Source: JBBSDP01 sp963754335
GTDB taxonomy: Bacteria; Planctomycetota; Phycisphaerae; Tepidisphaerales; Tepidisphaeraceae
Reading direction: 5' to 3'
Assembly (NCBI GenBank): GCA_963754335.1
Contig: CAVWFQ010000004.1
Coordinates: 1 to 64,000, forward strand
Length of the DNA: 64,000 bases
This document shows, in pieces, positions 10,248-19,957 of the stretch (positions are counted from its first letter, which is position 1; each line of letters starts with the position of its first letter). The translations under genes were made by a program, and so were the position numbers. A model generated the notes under the pieces. That model had not been told where the DNA came from, ran no database searches, and worked only from the letters and a program-made list of their open reading frames with translations.

Positions 10248-10342
10248 GAAGGACGCGCTGGCTGACGCCCGCGGCTATGAAGGAAACGCACGATGTCGTT
10301 TGCGACTCCTTCATAGCCGCGGACGTCAGTCGCGCGTCCTTC
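10248..10342. repeat. 36-bp-arm inverted repeat in a divergent gap
   Basis: Arms 10248-10284 and 10307-10342 pair over about 36 bases with a few mismatches (core ggctatgaagga / tccttcatagcc) around a 22-base loop. It lies between two divergently transcribed genes, so it is not a terminator for either neighbour. A mobile palindromic element or a promoter-region structure is more likely. Confidence 0.8.
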
Positions 10343-10458
10343 GAGAGAACGAGCTGCGTCCTCGGGGATTGAATTCCCATTCACCGGACGCGAACATTTC
10401 ACGTTGACCGTAATGCCTGGAAATTTCTGGTCTCTGAACGCTTCAACCGGGAGTCCTC

Positions 10459-11387
10459 GTGAAGTTGATTCGCAGGCGAAACGTTTTGGTCCTTCTCGCG
10501 TTCACCGCGCGTATGGGCCGCGAAATCATCGGCCGCCCCGGATCGTCAGCCGCCCGATGGAATCCTTTTCCAGCGCGACATCGTTTATGGCAAGGGCAGC
10601 GGCGAAGATTTGAAACTTGATCTTTCCCGCCTGAAGCCCGCGTCAACCAATCCAAACATCGCCGACCAGACGCGCAAATTGCTGCCCTGCATCATCGTCA
10701 TTCACGGCGGAGGATGGAGCGCAGGCTCGAAGGAAGATCACGACGATCTCACCTGGAATCTGGCGGGGCGCGGATTCGTCGCCGCCACGATCAACTACCG
10801 CCTCGCCCCGGCTCATCTGTTTCCGGCACAGATCGAAGACGCCAAATGCGCCGTCCGATTCCTTCGGGCTCATGCGGCGGATTATGGGATCGACCCCGAG
10901 CGCATCGGCGCCGTTGGTTTTTCCGCCGGGCGCATTTGTCCCTGATGCTCGCCGTTACGCGGCCGGAGGATCATCTGGAAGGGGAAGGGGGATCGGCCGA
11001 CCAATCCAGCGCCATCCAGGCGGCGGTCTCATTCTCCGGCCCAACCGATCTGCTCGCCGACGACCTTCCTCAAGTCTCCCAGAACATCCTCAAAGGCTTC
11101 CTCGGCGGCCCGGTGGATCAGAAACAGAAGGAAGCCCGCGCCGCCTCGCCGATTACTTATCTTCCGGCGATCGGATCGACGGCTCCCCCGATCCTCCTGT
11201 TTCAGGGAACCGTCGATCCCCTCGTTCCCGTCACGCAGGCTTACCGCATGCTCGATGCGATGACCAAAGCCGGCGCGCCGGCCGCGCCGAGATCGTCGCC
11301 GGCGCGGGGCATGGGTTCGCGCGAGATGACCTTTTCCGCGCGGCGGAAGAGACGTTTGTGTTTTTTGAGCGGAATTTGAAGCGGTGA
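10459..11387 (+). CDS. exported alpha/beta-hydrolase esterase (three frameshifts)
   Basis: A lipase/esterase of the BD-FAE/Aes type. A GTG at 10459 begins a signal peptide (KLIRRRNVLVLLAFTA then VWAAK in another frame). The fold landmarks are IVIHGGGWSAGSK (oxyanion hole HGGG), the nucleophile elbow GFSAGAHLSLM (Ser in GxSAG, obtained by restoring one G near 10930), VDPLVP around the acid, and AGHGF carrying the His. Frame breaks fall near 10507 (net +1 or -2), 10930 (one G lost) and 11285 (one base lost). With every catalytic element present, assembly error is likelier than decay, but three breaks in 0.9 kb keep a pseudogene possible. Confidence 0.75.
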
Positions 11388-11400
11388 GTTTCCTGCCCCT

Positions 11401-11520
11401 TTCCCCGTTCGATGTTCAGTGTTGGATGTTCGATCTTCGTCTTATCGAGCGATCACGCAAAACAACAAACATTGAAAATGCGAACATCGAAGACTCAACA
11501 TCGAACATCGAACGGGGAGA
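11401..11520. repeat. inverted repeat of gatgttcgatgttc words
   Basis: Arms 11401-11439 and 11481-11520 pair imperfectly over about 39 bases; each arm is itself an iteration of a gttcgatgttc-like word. It begins 14 bases after the esterase stop and ends 63 bases before tRNA-Ile. Related words recur near 17085-17170 and 39900-39965. Confidence 0.75.
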
Positions 11521-11583
11521 AAGAGCTCCGAATTGACACTTCCGCCCCGGTTTTCTACCATCCCAACCCCGGCGGAATATCGC

Positions 11584-11657
11584 GGGCTCGTAGCTCAGTT
11601 GGTTAGAGCGCGTCCCTGATAAGGACGAGGTCACAAGTTCGAATCTTGTCGGGCCCA
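11584..11657 (+). tRNA. tRNA-Ile (GAT anticodon)
   Basis: A full cloverleaf of 74 nt. The acceptor gggctcg pairs with cgggccc, followed by discriminator A. The D arm is gctcagttggttagagc, the anticodon stem is cgtcc/ggacg with loop ctgataa (anticodon GAT), and the T arm is acaagttcgaatcttgt. CCA is not encoded (the next bases are ttt). The block from 11571 is repeated at 13206. Confidence 0.95.
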
Positions 11658-11658
11658 T

Positions 11659-12441
11659 TTGCAAAACGATCTGCTTCATGGGGATGTGCTGGATCCGAGC
11701 GCGGCGGATCAGTCATCAAGCGGACAAATCGGCGACTTTTCTCGCAACGGATTCATTGTTTTCAAGCGGTTTCTCGCAGCGCAAAAAGTCCTGGCGCTGG
11801 TCCGCGCAGTCGAGTCGCTGGACAACGATTCGCGGTCATCACGTCTCCGCCGAGGAATTACATTCGCCCGGCGTAACCTGCTGGAGCTCGAGTTTGTCCG
11901 CGCCTTGTGCGCAGAGTCGAGCGTGCGCGAGCTCGTCGATCGATTTGCCCCGGGCCTTACGCCGGTTCGAGCGATCCTTTTCGATAAGAGCGGGGCGGCC
12001 AATTGGACCGTTCCGTGGCATCAGGATCGGTCAATCGCCGTTCAGGAAAAAATTGACGCCGCGGGTTACGGACCGTGGTCGATCAAAGCGGGCGTAGTAC
12101 ACGTGCAGCCGCCTTCAGGCGTGCTTCAACGAATGCTCACCCTTCGATTTCATTTGGACGCATGCGGGAGCGACAACGGTCCTCTTCGTGTGATCGCGGC
12201 GACGCATGATCACGTTCTCAATCCGAGTGAAGTTGAAAACATTGTAGTCGCTAACCAGCCAACGATGTGCCTCACCGAGGCCGGAGGACTGGTCGTCATG
12301 CGTCCTCTGCTGCTCCACAGTTCCGCGACAGCGAAGATCGTGTCGCATCGGAGGGTCATCCATGTGGAGTATGGCCCACCCGACCTGCCCGGCGGGTTGC
12401 GCCGGGCTGATCAGGTCGAGCACGTAATGCCGCAGATTTGA
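11659..12441 (+). CDS. phytanoyl-CoA dioxygenase family protein
   Basis: A roughly 260-residue non-haem Fe(II)/2-oxoglutarate oxygenase of the PhyH family. The iron ligands HxD are visible in PWHQDRSI, and the distal His lies in the MRPLLLHSS region. An Arg in RRVIHVEYG fits 2-oxoglutarate binding. The substrate is unknown. The start is unclear: TTG at 11659 abuts the tRNA, and GTG at 11686 is the alternative. It sits between two copies of a tRNA-Ile block, so it may belong to an inserted segment together with the MazEF pair. Confidence 0.82.
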   Translation: MQNDLLHGDVLDPSAADQSSSGQIGDFSRNGFIVFKRFLAAQKVLALVRAVESLDNDSRSSRLRRGITFARRNLLELEFVRALCAESSVRELVDRFAPGLTPVRAILFDKSGAANWTVPWHQDRSIAVQEKIDAAGYGPWSIKAGVVHVQPPSGVLQRMLTLRFHLDACGSDNGPLRVIAATHDHVLNPSEVENIVVANQPTMCLTEAGGLVVMRPLLLHSSATAKIVSHRRVIHVEYGPPDLPGGLRRADQVEHVMPQI

Positions 12442-12478
12442 TCAATGCGGAAAAGCCCTTCCGGCAGCGGTCCATCGG

Positions 12479-12862
12479 TCAGATCGTCGAATCCGGATCG
12501 ATGAACGCTCGAACGCGTTCCATCACATCGATCAGGAAGTCGTCGTCATTCAACTTTGCCACGAATGAAAGATCGCGCTCGCGATAATCGAGTGACTTGA
12601 TTTGGTGGGGATAGAGCCATCCCTCCGCGGTCAACTTCTCGACGGGAGGCAGCTTCACCATGAGTTGTTGACCGGCCAATTTCTGTTCAGCATGAAACTT
12701 GGTGGTGCCGGGGACCACGATTGCAAAGCCGGTGGCTTTGGAGAAGTGAACCGTGCTCACCACGAGCGCGAAATGGGGACCGGTTAATTCATGGCCGGCC
12801 GAAGGGGCCAAATTGAGGTGAACGATGTCCCCGCGATCAGGATGATAGGTCTGTTTGCTCAA
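12479..12862 (-). CDS. mazF: MazF/PemK-type endoribonuclease toxin
   Basis: A 127-residue MazF/PemK fold protein, expected to cleave mRNA at short sequences in the cytoplasm. The N-terminal RGDIVHLNL strand and the GPHFALVVS segment match the family. TEGWLYPHQIKSLDYRER carries the usual loop before the RNA-binding face. Its start overlaps the antitoxin stop by four bases, the standard coupled order antitoxin-toxin. The reading frame is intact. Confidence 0.9.
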   Translation of the reverse strand: MSKQTYHPDRGDIVHLNLAPSAGHELTGPHFALVVSTVHFSKATGFAIVVPGTTKFHAEQKLAGQQLMVKLPPVEKLTAEGWLYPHQIKSLDYRERDLSFVAKLNDDDFLIDVMERVRAFIDPDSTI

Positions 12863-13122
12863 AGCAGTTCTTTACCCGAGCGATCAGGAACGAGGTCCGG
12901 ACCGCAGATGGATGGCGTTACGCCTTTGAGTAATTCCTGTTCGCTCCATTTTTTTCGTGGTTTGACGCGACGAATGGTAATCGTGTCGCCTTTCACGCGA
13001 ACGTGGACCGATTCGCCTGCTTTCAGATTGAGTTGCTCCACGCCTTCCTGGGGAATCCGCAGTCCCAGGCTGTTTCCCCATCGGGCGACCTTGCTGACCT
13101 TTTCGATGACTGCGCCGGCCAT
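12859..13122 (-). CDS. mazE: MazE/AbrB-type antitoxin
   Basis: An 87-residue SpoVT/AbrB-fold antitoxin. KVARWGNSLGLRIPQ is the classic swapped-hairpin DNA-binding motif. The C-terminal tail is charged and likely wraps the toxin. It overlaps mazF by four bases and should autorepress the pair. It ends 98 bases from the second tRNA-Ile block. Confidence 0.9.
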   Translation of the reverse strand: MAGAVIEKVSKVARWGNSLGLRIPQEGVEQLNLKAGESVHVRVKGDTITIRRVKPRKKWSEQELLKGVTPSICGPDLVPDRSGKELL

Positions 13123-13219
13123 AAATATGTCTCCTTCAGGATATACTCAGGATACACAGTCATCATCAAACAATCCACCGCGGCGGTTTCTGCGTTCCCC
13201 AGCCTCGGCGGAATATCGC

Positions 13220-13294
13220 GGGCTCGTAGCTCAGTTGGGTTAGATCCCGTCCCTGATAAGGACGAGGTCACAAGTTCGAATCTTGTCGGGCTCA
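13220..13294 (+). tRNA. degenerate second copy of tRNA-Ile (GAT)
   Basis: Nearly identical to the tRNA at 11584, and shares its 5' flank from cggcggaatatcgc. Changes fall in the D arm (an extra g, and gatccc for gagcgc, giving one mismatched D-stem pair) and in the acceptor (a G-U pair at position 2). The anticodon and T arms are unchanged. It may be a decaying duplicate or a sequencing-affected gene; a functional tRNA is uncertain. Confidence 0.7.
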
Positions 13295-13381
13295 TTCTGA
13301 TACGTTCCAAATCGCAACAGCAGCCATTTTCATACCCAAGATTGACGGCTATGATCAACCCGAAACTCGCAAAGGCAGGTC

Positions 13382-14656
13382 ATGAGTCGACTTGAAAGGG
13401 TTCTTCTCTGCGCATCGGGGATTATCGCCGCGCTTTGCATCCTTCGTGTGGGTTCCCCGAACGTCAGGGCGGATGACGCGCCGCCGGACCAATCCCGACT
13501 GCCCGTGCCGTCCGAAAGCGCCCAGAAGAATGCCTCGCGGCAAATTAAGGAAATCTTCGGCGCGGACAACAAGGCCAAGGGGGAGGCGTTGGCGGCGCGC
13601 ACGAAGAAAATGCTTGAGACGGCCAACGATTCCCATGACGATCCGGCGGTTAAATATATTCTGACCACTCAGGCCATCGATGATGCCGCTGGAGCCGGTG
13701 ATGTTCGAACGGCCGAAACAGCGATGGACGCGTTGGGTAACGCCTACAGCGTTGACCTGCAGAAGGTTCGGGGAGACGCGATTGTTTCGCTCGCAAAAAA
13801 TGTTCGATCAGCGAACGACGCGATGCTCCTGTCGGAATTGGGCGAAGCGACGGTCGAACAGGCGATGGCGGCCGATCGCTACCCGTTGGCCCGGCAACTC
13901 GCGACTCTTCTCATTTCATTGGCGAAGAAGACCGGCGATGCCGCGTCGGCCCGGTATGCGGCGGATCTCACCAAAGAAATCGGCGAACTCGAAAGCGCAT
14001 TTGGGAAAATGAAATCCGCCGAGACGACCCTCGAAAAAGAGCCGACGGATCCGCCGGCGAATCTTGCCGTGGGACGATTTCGTTGCCTGATGAAAGGAGA
14101 ATGGGCCAAAGGATTGCCCGGCCTCGCCCGTGGGAATGATCTGGCGCTGAAGGATTTGGCGCTGAAGGACATTTCCACTCCCTCCGCACCGAGTGAGCAG
14201 ATGGCGCTCGCCGGGGGATGGTATAACGCGGCGGAAAAGGAAACGGGTTTAGCGAGGGAACAGCTTCGCCTCCGCGCGGCCGAATGGTACGAGCGGGCGG
14301 GCCCAAATCTCACCGGCCTGACAAAGACAATGGCGGAGAGAAGATCGTTGGAGGCGCGCTTGGAAAAGACCGCCGGTCGGTGGCGCGTCAGCTATGCGAA
14401 CAGGGCCTGGAGTGAATATCTAATCGGTTTGGACGGTACGGTTACGGTTCTTGCTTCTTCATATCGCGAGACCGGAACGAAACTCACCGCACGATTTGCC
14501 GACGGCTGGTTTTGGATGGACATCGCTTCGGAGGGAAGGCAGGAGCGATTCAAGCGCAATGGAAGCCGGTTGTCGTTGGAGCACTGGGGAAAATACGAAT
14601 ATCCTTCGGTAGAACAGAGTCTAAAAGCTGAGGGGATCAGACTCGACACTAAATGA
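13382..14656 (+). CDS. exported ANLAVG-family protein (planctomycete type)
   Basis: A 424-residue exported protein with a signal peptide (LLCASGIIAALCIL, cleaved near NVRADDA). The middle holds an alpha-helical region like that in the protein at 56271. The segment DPPANLAVGRFRCLMKGEWAKGLPGLARGND belongs to a family common in planctomycetes whose function is unknown. The C-terminal 70 residues resemble a small beta domain. It is a paralogue of the 56271 gene and of the fragment at 15890. No frameshift is present. Confidence 0.75.
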   Translation: MSRLERVLLCASGIIAALCILRVGSPNVRADDAPPDQSRLPVPSESAQKNASRQIKEIFGADNKAKGEALAARTKKMLETANDSHDDPAVKYILTTQAIDDAAGAGDVRTAETAMDALGNAYSVDLQKVRGDAIVSLAKNVRSANDAMLLSELGEATVEQAMAADRYPLARQLATLLISLAKKTGDAASARYAADLTKEIGELESAFGKMKSAETTLEKEPTDPPANLAVGRFRCLMKGEWAKGLPGLARGNDLALKDLALKDISTPSAPSEQMALAGGWYNAAEKETGLAREQLRLRAAEWYERAGPNLTGLTKTMAERRSLEARLEKTAGRWRVSYANRAWSEYLIGLDGTVTVLASSYRETGTKLTARFADGWFWMDIASEGRQERFKRNGSRLSLEHWGKYEYPSVEQSLKAEGIRLDTK

Positions 14657-14817
14657 AAACCATGGGCGTGGAAATTCGAGTCCACTTAAGATTTCCCATT
14701 GCTACCCATTCCACGTCGATCATTCCGCGAAGCCGGCGAGCGGCGGATTGCAGCGCGAACGTGCAGATGATGCGACGGTAGTAACGGCGGATCGCAGCCC
14801 TTCCAACTGGAGCTATC

Positions 14818-15826
14818 ATGCGCACAGCCCCCATCGCGTTGTTCACGATTCTCATTGCTTGCTCTTTCTATTCCCCATCTCGGGCCGCGGATGAACCGGC
14901 GAGTCCCGGCTTTTCCGGCAAGGCGGACGATGCGTCGCTGAAAAAGATCGTTTTCGTTTCTGGCCCCCCGAGTCATGGGTTTGGGGCGCACGAGCATTAC
15001 GCGGGGTCGATGCTGCTGGCCAAGGCGCCTGAACGAAAATGTGCCCGGCGTCGAAGCGGTCGTCTACAAATGGAAATGGCCGGAGGATCCGCACGCGTTT
15101 GATCACGCGGCGGCCATCATCATCTATAGCGATGGAGGCGGCGGCCACATCGCCATCCCGCATCTCAAGCAGCTTTCAGAATCGATGGACAAGGGCGTTG
15201 GGCTCGGCTGCATCCACTATGCGGTCGAGGTGCCAAAGGGTGAGCCGGGCGAGGATTGGCTGAAATGGATCGGTGGATATTTCGAAATCCGCTGGTCGGT
15301 CAATCCCACCTGGGAAGCGCGATTCGGAACCCTGCCGCAGAAGCACGCCGTCACGAATGGCGTCGGGCCGTTCATCACGGATGACGAGTGGTATTACCAC
15401 ATGCGATTCCGCGACAACATGGAAGGCGTCACGCCGATCCTGTCGGCGGTTCCGCCGGACCAGACCCGGCAGGGGCGTGATGACGATCACGGCGGCAACC
15501 CCGCCGTTCGCTCCGGCATCGGCAAACACATCCTCGAAACCACCCTCTGGGTCTCCGAACGCCCCGGCGACGGCCGCGGATTCGGTTGCACCGGCGGACA
15601 TGTTCACTGGAACTGGGCGTCCGATCCTTTCCGCAAGACCGTGTTGAACGCCATCGTCTGGATCGCCCACATCGAAGTTCCGAAAGACGGCGTTACATCC
15701 AAGACGCCATCGGTCGATGATCTGCTCGCCAATCAGGATGAGCCAATTCCGGCGAATTTCAATCGTGACGAGATTGAAAAGCGGATTCAGAAGATGAATG
15801 CGAAAGAAGCGGCTGAGGTGAAGTAG
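14818..15826 (+). CDS. ThuA-domain exported protein (frameshift)
   Basis: A ThuA-like, glutamine-amidotransferase-fold protein, often linked to sugar utilisation in planctomycetes. A signal peptide covers residues 1-24 (ending SRAADEP). KIVFVSGPPSHGFG and the later SDGGGGH, GCIHYAVE and GFGCTGGHVHWNW blocks match the family. An extra C near 15028 (gcgcctgaac for gcgctgaac) shifts the frame; removing it gives LLAKALNENVPGVEAVV. The ATG has ggag six bases upstream. It ends 64 bases before an ANLAVG relic. Confidence 0.85.
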
Positions 15827-15889
15827 TTGTATACTTCTGGAGATTTCCGGTCCCAGGGGCGGAGGTCCGCATGCCATTCAGGTAAGCGG

Positions 15890-16039
15890 AAATCTGCTCA
15901 GAGCCAGGAAAAACTAAAAGAGTCGCCCGATGACCCGGCGGCAAATCTGGCTGTCGGCAGTTATTTGTGCTTCAACAAGGATCAGTGGGAACGCGGCCTT
16001 CCGATGCTGGCGAAGGGATCTGATCCGGCACTCTACTGG
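15890..16039 (+). pseudogene. fragment of an ANLAVG-family gene
   Basis: About 50 codons survive: SPDDPAANLAVG, then LCFNKDQWERGLPMLAKGSD. They match the central signature of the genes at 13382 and 56271. No start, signal peptide or C-terminal part is found on either side. After the match the frame runs into a hydrophobic non-family stretch. I read it as a truncated paralogue. Confidence 0.7.
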
Positions 16040-16417
16040 TTAATCCTCCGCCTTTTCTGTGTTTTGATTGCTGCCGTCGGACTTCTCTGTGGCCCCGTGC
16101 CTCTGTGGTGAATAATCCGATTCAGTCGTCGCCGTTTGGCAGTCGCTTAGTGCGTGAGATGCCAATCCGGACAGCCGACTCCGCGAAGCCGGATTTCCGT
16201 TGCCCCCTCTTCACCGCGCGGTATCGCGGCTAACCTCGCTACGCCAAAGCATTTAGGCGGGCTCATCACGACGGTCGAAAATTTTTATTTTCGGGCTAAC
16301 TTTGCGCGCGGATTGCATCCTAACAATATGCGAACTAATGGGACTGCCTTTTTCAATTGCTACTCGCGAGTGTCGGATCAACATGAATGGCCGTGAAAGC
16401 GGCCGCAACGACTATGA

Positions 16418-16447
16418 GTTTTCAGGGCGGAGTACCGCCCTGAAAAC
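16418..16447. repeat. perfect 13-bp hairpin
   Basis: Arms gttttcagggcgg and ccgccctgaaaac pair perfectly around agta. No T-run follows on either strand beyond the arm itself, and no gene ends nearby. Confidence 0.8.
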
Positions 16448-16857
16448 AGCGCAAAACCGCTCACAACCGAGGTTGGAGCATCGGGTGTCGGTTGCATTTT
16501 GCGTGTCGGAGCGGAATGCAACCCGTTGGGCACGCGGCGAATCGGAGTTGCCACGCAGAGGGTGAATTCGGAGATCATGGTCCTCGTGCGTACGGCGTCG
16601 TGCCGCGCCCCCATTGCGAGAGGTCGCCGGCCGATTCAAATGTCCGCCTGGCATCCGAATCGCGGACAGGAACGGACACCGGCGGACAAAAACGGACATG
16701 AAAAAAGCGAAAATCGGGCCTGGTGCTTCAAGAATGAGGAATGTCCGAAAAAGCTTTTCAGAACCGGACAATTTCGGACAAAACCGGACATTTGCTCGAA
16801 GCAAAGCTGGAACGTTCACTCGAAAGCCCGGCGGGACGCGGGAAGGACGGAGATTTA

Positions 16858-16930
16858 ACCACGGATGGGATGGATTCCGCGGATGGGAATTTCTTATTTC
16901 TTATCCGTGATCATCAGTGAAATCCGTGGT
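16858..16930. repeat. accacggat / atccgtggt inverted repeat
   Basis: The outer nine bases pair perfectly and inner bases partly pair over about 31 bases per arm. Both arms are built of ccgtgatt/cggat-like words. A related cgcggatgac word occurs near 1520. Confidence 0.6.
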
Positions 16931-17227
16931 GCAAATTCTTCTCGAATTTCCGGGCAAGTATGCGGTCGGAACCGAATCGAAATAATTGGGATGTGGCCAA
17001 AAAGGCAACGAATTCCTCGCGCTTTTATACATTTGTCGCGCCGCTTGATCGCGCGGAAGGATGCGGGTCCACAGACGCGGCATCGAACCGTCGTCGTTGA
17101 ACGTCGAACGTTGAAAGTTGCACGTTGAATATTAATTCGAATTGAACGCTCAACGCTCAATCCCGCGCACCGGGATTTAGCTTTCAACGGATGAAATCCT
17201 TGTGCTCGAGCGCCGACTCGCGAAAAC

Positions 17228-18631
17228 TCACGATGGCCCGCTCGTCGGCTGCGTCGCCGGCGGGGCGACGGGAGTGGCAACGGGCAGGTTCTCCGAATGT
17301 CCTTCGCGGCCCAGAATGATGTGCCCGATCATCGTGCTGATGGCGGCTTCGAGCTGCGGATCCGTCGGTCGGGTCGAGGACGCTGCGACGAGCGGCTCTG
17401 TCGTCGGAGAAGTCGAAGGACGCGTGATCGATTTGGTCAGGGGTCTGTGAAACAGCTCCTGCTCGTAATGTTCCTGCAAGACGAATTTTTCCTGGTCCTC
17501 GTTCATCGGAACCACGATTTGCGGCTCGACGCCCCAGTCGGTGGCGTTTTTCTTCTTATGTACCAATCGACCGCTGGGGAGATAGTAATAGGCGACCGTC
17601 AGCTTCAATTCGCCGCTGTTGTCTTCGAGCGGAATCAGTTCCTGCACGGAGCCTTTGCCGTAGCTTCTACGCGCCGATGACCAGGGCCCGCTTGTTGTCC
17701 ATCAGGCTGCCCGCGACGATCTCGCTGGCACTGGCCGAGTGCTCATTGATCAGCACGACCATCGGGAACTCCGGCAATGCTTTGCCCGGCTCGGCGCGGG
17801 TGATCTCCTGGCGCGGTTCCGGCCTTTGGTCACGACGATCACCCCTTCACGCACGAAGAGGTTGACCACTTCCTTCGCCTCATCAAGACGTCCGCCGGGG
17901 TTGAAGCGCAGATCGAGGATCAACCCTTTCATGCCGTCGGCCAGCAGGGCTTGCATGGTTGGCTTGAGCTTGTCGAAGGTGTCGCCGGTGAACTGGGTGA
18001 TCCGCAGGTAGGCGATCTTCGGATCCTTGATGACAAAATAATCCCAGGTGTTGTCACCCTTGCGCTGATATCCCTTCACGGTGGGGACGACAATCTCCTG
18101 GCGGGTCATGGTGATGGTGACGACGTCGCCGCTGGTGTGGCGAACGGTCAGGCTCACGTCGGTTCCGATCGGCCCGGCGATTTTCTTGATTACCTCCGCG
18201 AGGCGCAGGTTGTGAATGTCTTCGCCGTTGACTTTGAGGATGCGATCGCCAGCGAGAATGCCCGCCTTGAACGCGGGACTGTCGTCGATCGGGGAGACCA
18301 CTTCCGGCTCCCCGTTGTCGGCCTGATCGAGCTGGATTCCGACTCCCTTGAAGCTTCCTTCGAGCAGCCGGTCGAATTCTTCCTGCCGGGCCGGCGGCAC
18401 ATAGACGCTATACGGGTCCAGCTTGCCGAGCATTCCGTCGATCGCGCCCTGCTGGAGCTCCTGCTCGTCCACCGGCTCGACATAGTTGGTCGAAACCTGG
18501 CGGTGAATGTCGATCAGCGTACGGACAAAAGTGTAATCGTCGTCGCGGCGGGCCAGCGTGCGCGGAATCTGAAACGCCAGCAATGCGATCAGGACGATAC
18601 TCACCATCCACGCAATTTTTTCGCGGTTCAT
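17228..18631 (-). CDS. S41 family C-terminal processing protease (two compensating frameshifts)
   Basis: A CtpA/Tsp-type serine protease. An N-terminal membrane anchor (WMVSIVLIALLAF) places it in the periplasm. A PDZ domain follows (GVGIQLD, then AGILAGDRILKVNGEDI). The catalytic region includes LILDLRFNPGG, the serine in SASASEIVAG and the lysine in YGKGSVQ. The stretch from about 17672 to 17815 reads in a different frame, so two compensating indels surround the active site; restoring them gives VVLINEHSASASEIVAG. ATG 18631 is preferred because ggag sits nine bases upstream. The C-terminal Pro/Thr-rich tail is unusual but common in planctomycetes. Confidence 0.87.
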
Positions 18632-18667
18632 GAACAGCTCCAGCAAGCTCCGACTTTTCTTCTCTTA

Positions 18668-18752
18668 TCCTACTCTTACTCATACTCCTACTCCTACTCG
18701 GTCTTCATTCGAAAAAGAGCGAGTAGGAGTAGGAGTATGAGTAAGAGTAGGA
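18668..18752. repeat. perfect 33-bp inverted repeat of tactc/gagta words
   Basis: Arms 18668-18700 and 18720-18752 are exact reverse complements over 33 bases with a 19-base loop. Each arm is an iteration of the hexamer-like word ctactc. It lies between the aminotransferase stop (15 bases away) and the ctpA start. A sister element is at 27955-28040. Confidence 0.95.
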
Positions 18753-18766
18753 AATGCGCCATGAAC

Positions 18767-19957
18767 TTAGTGCCCGGGCAACCGATCGATCAATTTATCG
18801 ATCTGTTCCTCCGTATTATAAAAATGCGGCGAGCAGCGCAGCCTTCCCTCGCGCATCGCAATTTCGGTGCGGTGCTGCGTCCGCAGCCCGTTCACGATGT
18901 CAGTGTGATTGAACTTGGGAGAAACAAAACTGACGATGCCGCTCCAGTCGAATCCGCCGCGCGGGCTGATCACCTGGTATCCCCTCATCATCACGCCGAG
19001 GATCAGGCGATCGGTCAGGAGCTTGACGCGTTGCGAGACGGCATCGACGCCAAGCGATCGCAGCAGCGCCAAAGAAGCCCGCAATCCCAGCAGACCGGCG
19101 ATGTTATGGCTGCCGCACTCGAACCGGGCGGCGTCGGCGCGGAGGGTATAGTCGTAAGCGCCGTAGTTTTTGGCGTCGATCACGTTCATCCACCCGACCA
19201 TGAGCGGGCGCGTCCGCTCGATCAGCTCGCGACGGCAGTAAAAAATGCCCGCGCCTTCAGGGCCGAGGAGCCATTTGTGCCCGTCGGCGGCGAGATAATC
19301 GATATTCATCGATTTCACGTCGAGCGGCACGATTCCCAGCGACTGGATCGCATCCACGCAAAAGAGGATGTTGTTGTCGCGGCAGAACTTCCCCAGTGCC
19401 GCCAGATCGTGGCGTTGGCCGCTGGCGAATTCGACATGAGAGATCGTCACCAGCTTGGTCTTGGGCTGCCTGGCTTCTTCGAGGATTTTCTCCAGCGGGA
19501 CAAACCGCCGGCCCGCGCTGTCGGACTCCTCCGGTACCATCACCAGCTTTACTCCGATATTGCGGACCTGCTCCATCCACGGGTAGATGTTGGCCGGATA
19601 TTCCACGCCGGTGGTCACCACCCGGTCGCCCCATTGCCAGTCGATTCCGTTAGAGACGATGCTGATTCCCTCGCTGGTGTTTTTCACGAACGCAATTTCG
19701 TCGCGGTGGGCGTTGATCAGATCGGCGGCCTCCGCCCGCAGCAGCTCAACGTCGCGATACCAGGTGGCGTTGAGATAGACCTGCGTTTCGGCCTGGGCGG
19801 CGAATTGACGCATCGCATCCGCCGCCACGTGCGGAAGGGGCGCCACGCCGGCGTGATTGAAGAAATGCCAATGGCGAAGGATCGGAAACGCCTGCGGATT
19901 CCCGACGTACGAATGAATGCTGTTGGCCGGCGCACCCGCCGGGTTTGCCTTCTTCAT
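18767..19957 (-). CDS. class V PLP-dependent aminotransferase
   Basis: A 396-residue fold-type I PLP enzyme of the cysteine desulfurase/isopenicillin-N-epimerase-like group. The internal aldimine lysine is in ADGHKWLLGPEG; VKNTSEGI and SHVEFASG fit phosphate and ring contacts. Lack of an obvious Cys-bearing desulfurase loop argues against a housekeeping IscS. The start at 19957 is chosen because all sequence upstream in the frame derives from a palindrome. No signal peptide is present, so it is cytoplasmic. Confidence 0.87.
   Translation of the reverse strand: MKKANPAGAPANSIHSYVGNPQAFPILRHWHFFNHAGVAPLPHVAADAMRQFAAQAETQVYLNATWYRDVELLRAEAADLINAHRDEIAFVKNTSEGISIVSNGIDWQWGDRVVTTGVEYPANIYPWMEQVRNIGVKLVMVPEESDSAGRRFVPLEKILEEARQPKTKLVTISHVEFASGQRHDLAALGKFCRDNNILFCVDAIQSLGIVPLDVKSMNIDYLAADGHKWLLGPEGAGIFYCRRELIERTRPLMVGWMNVIDAKNYGAYDYTLRADAARFECGSHNIAGLLGLRASLALLRSLGVDAVSQRVKLLTDRLILGVMMRGYQVISPRGGFDWSGIVSFVSPKFNHTDIVNGLRTQHRTEIAMREGRLRCSPHFYNTEEQIDKLIDRLPGH

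Larger units (their letters stand above)
16040..17227. other. 1.2-kb gene desert rich in palindromes
   Basis: No ORF here has a recognisable domain or a ribosome site. The stretch contains a perfect 13-bp-arm hairpin (16418-16447), a tgtcggttgcatt/aatgcaacccg pair near 16487-16525, several cggaca words (16660-16800), an accacggat...atccgtggt repeat (16858-16930) and gttgaacg words (17090-17170). It looks like an accumulation site for palindromic elements. Confidence 0.6.

Noticed and set aside
11571..13294. Complete integrative element
   Set aside because: No integrase, relaxase or phage gene lies between the two tRNA copies; only the duplication is supported.
18668..18752. CRISPR-like repeat array from the tactc words
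   Set aside because: There is one palindrome with a loop and no regularly spaced repeats and spacers, and no cas gene.
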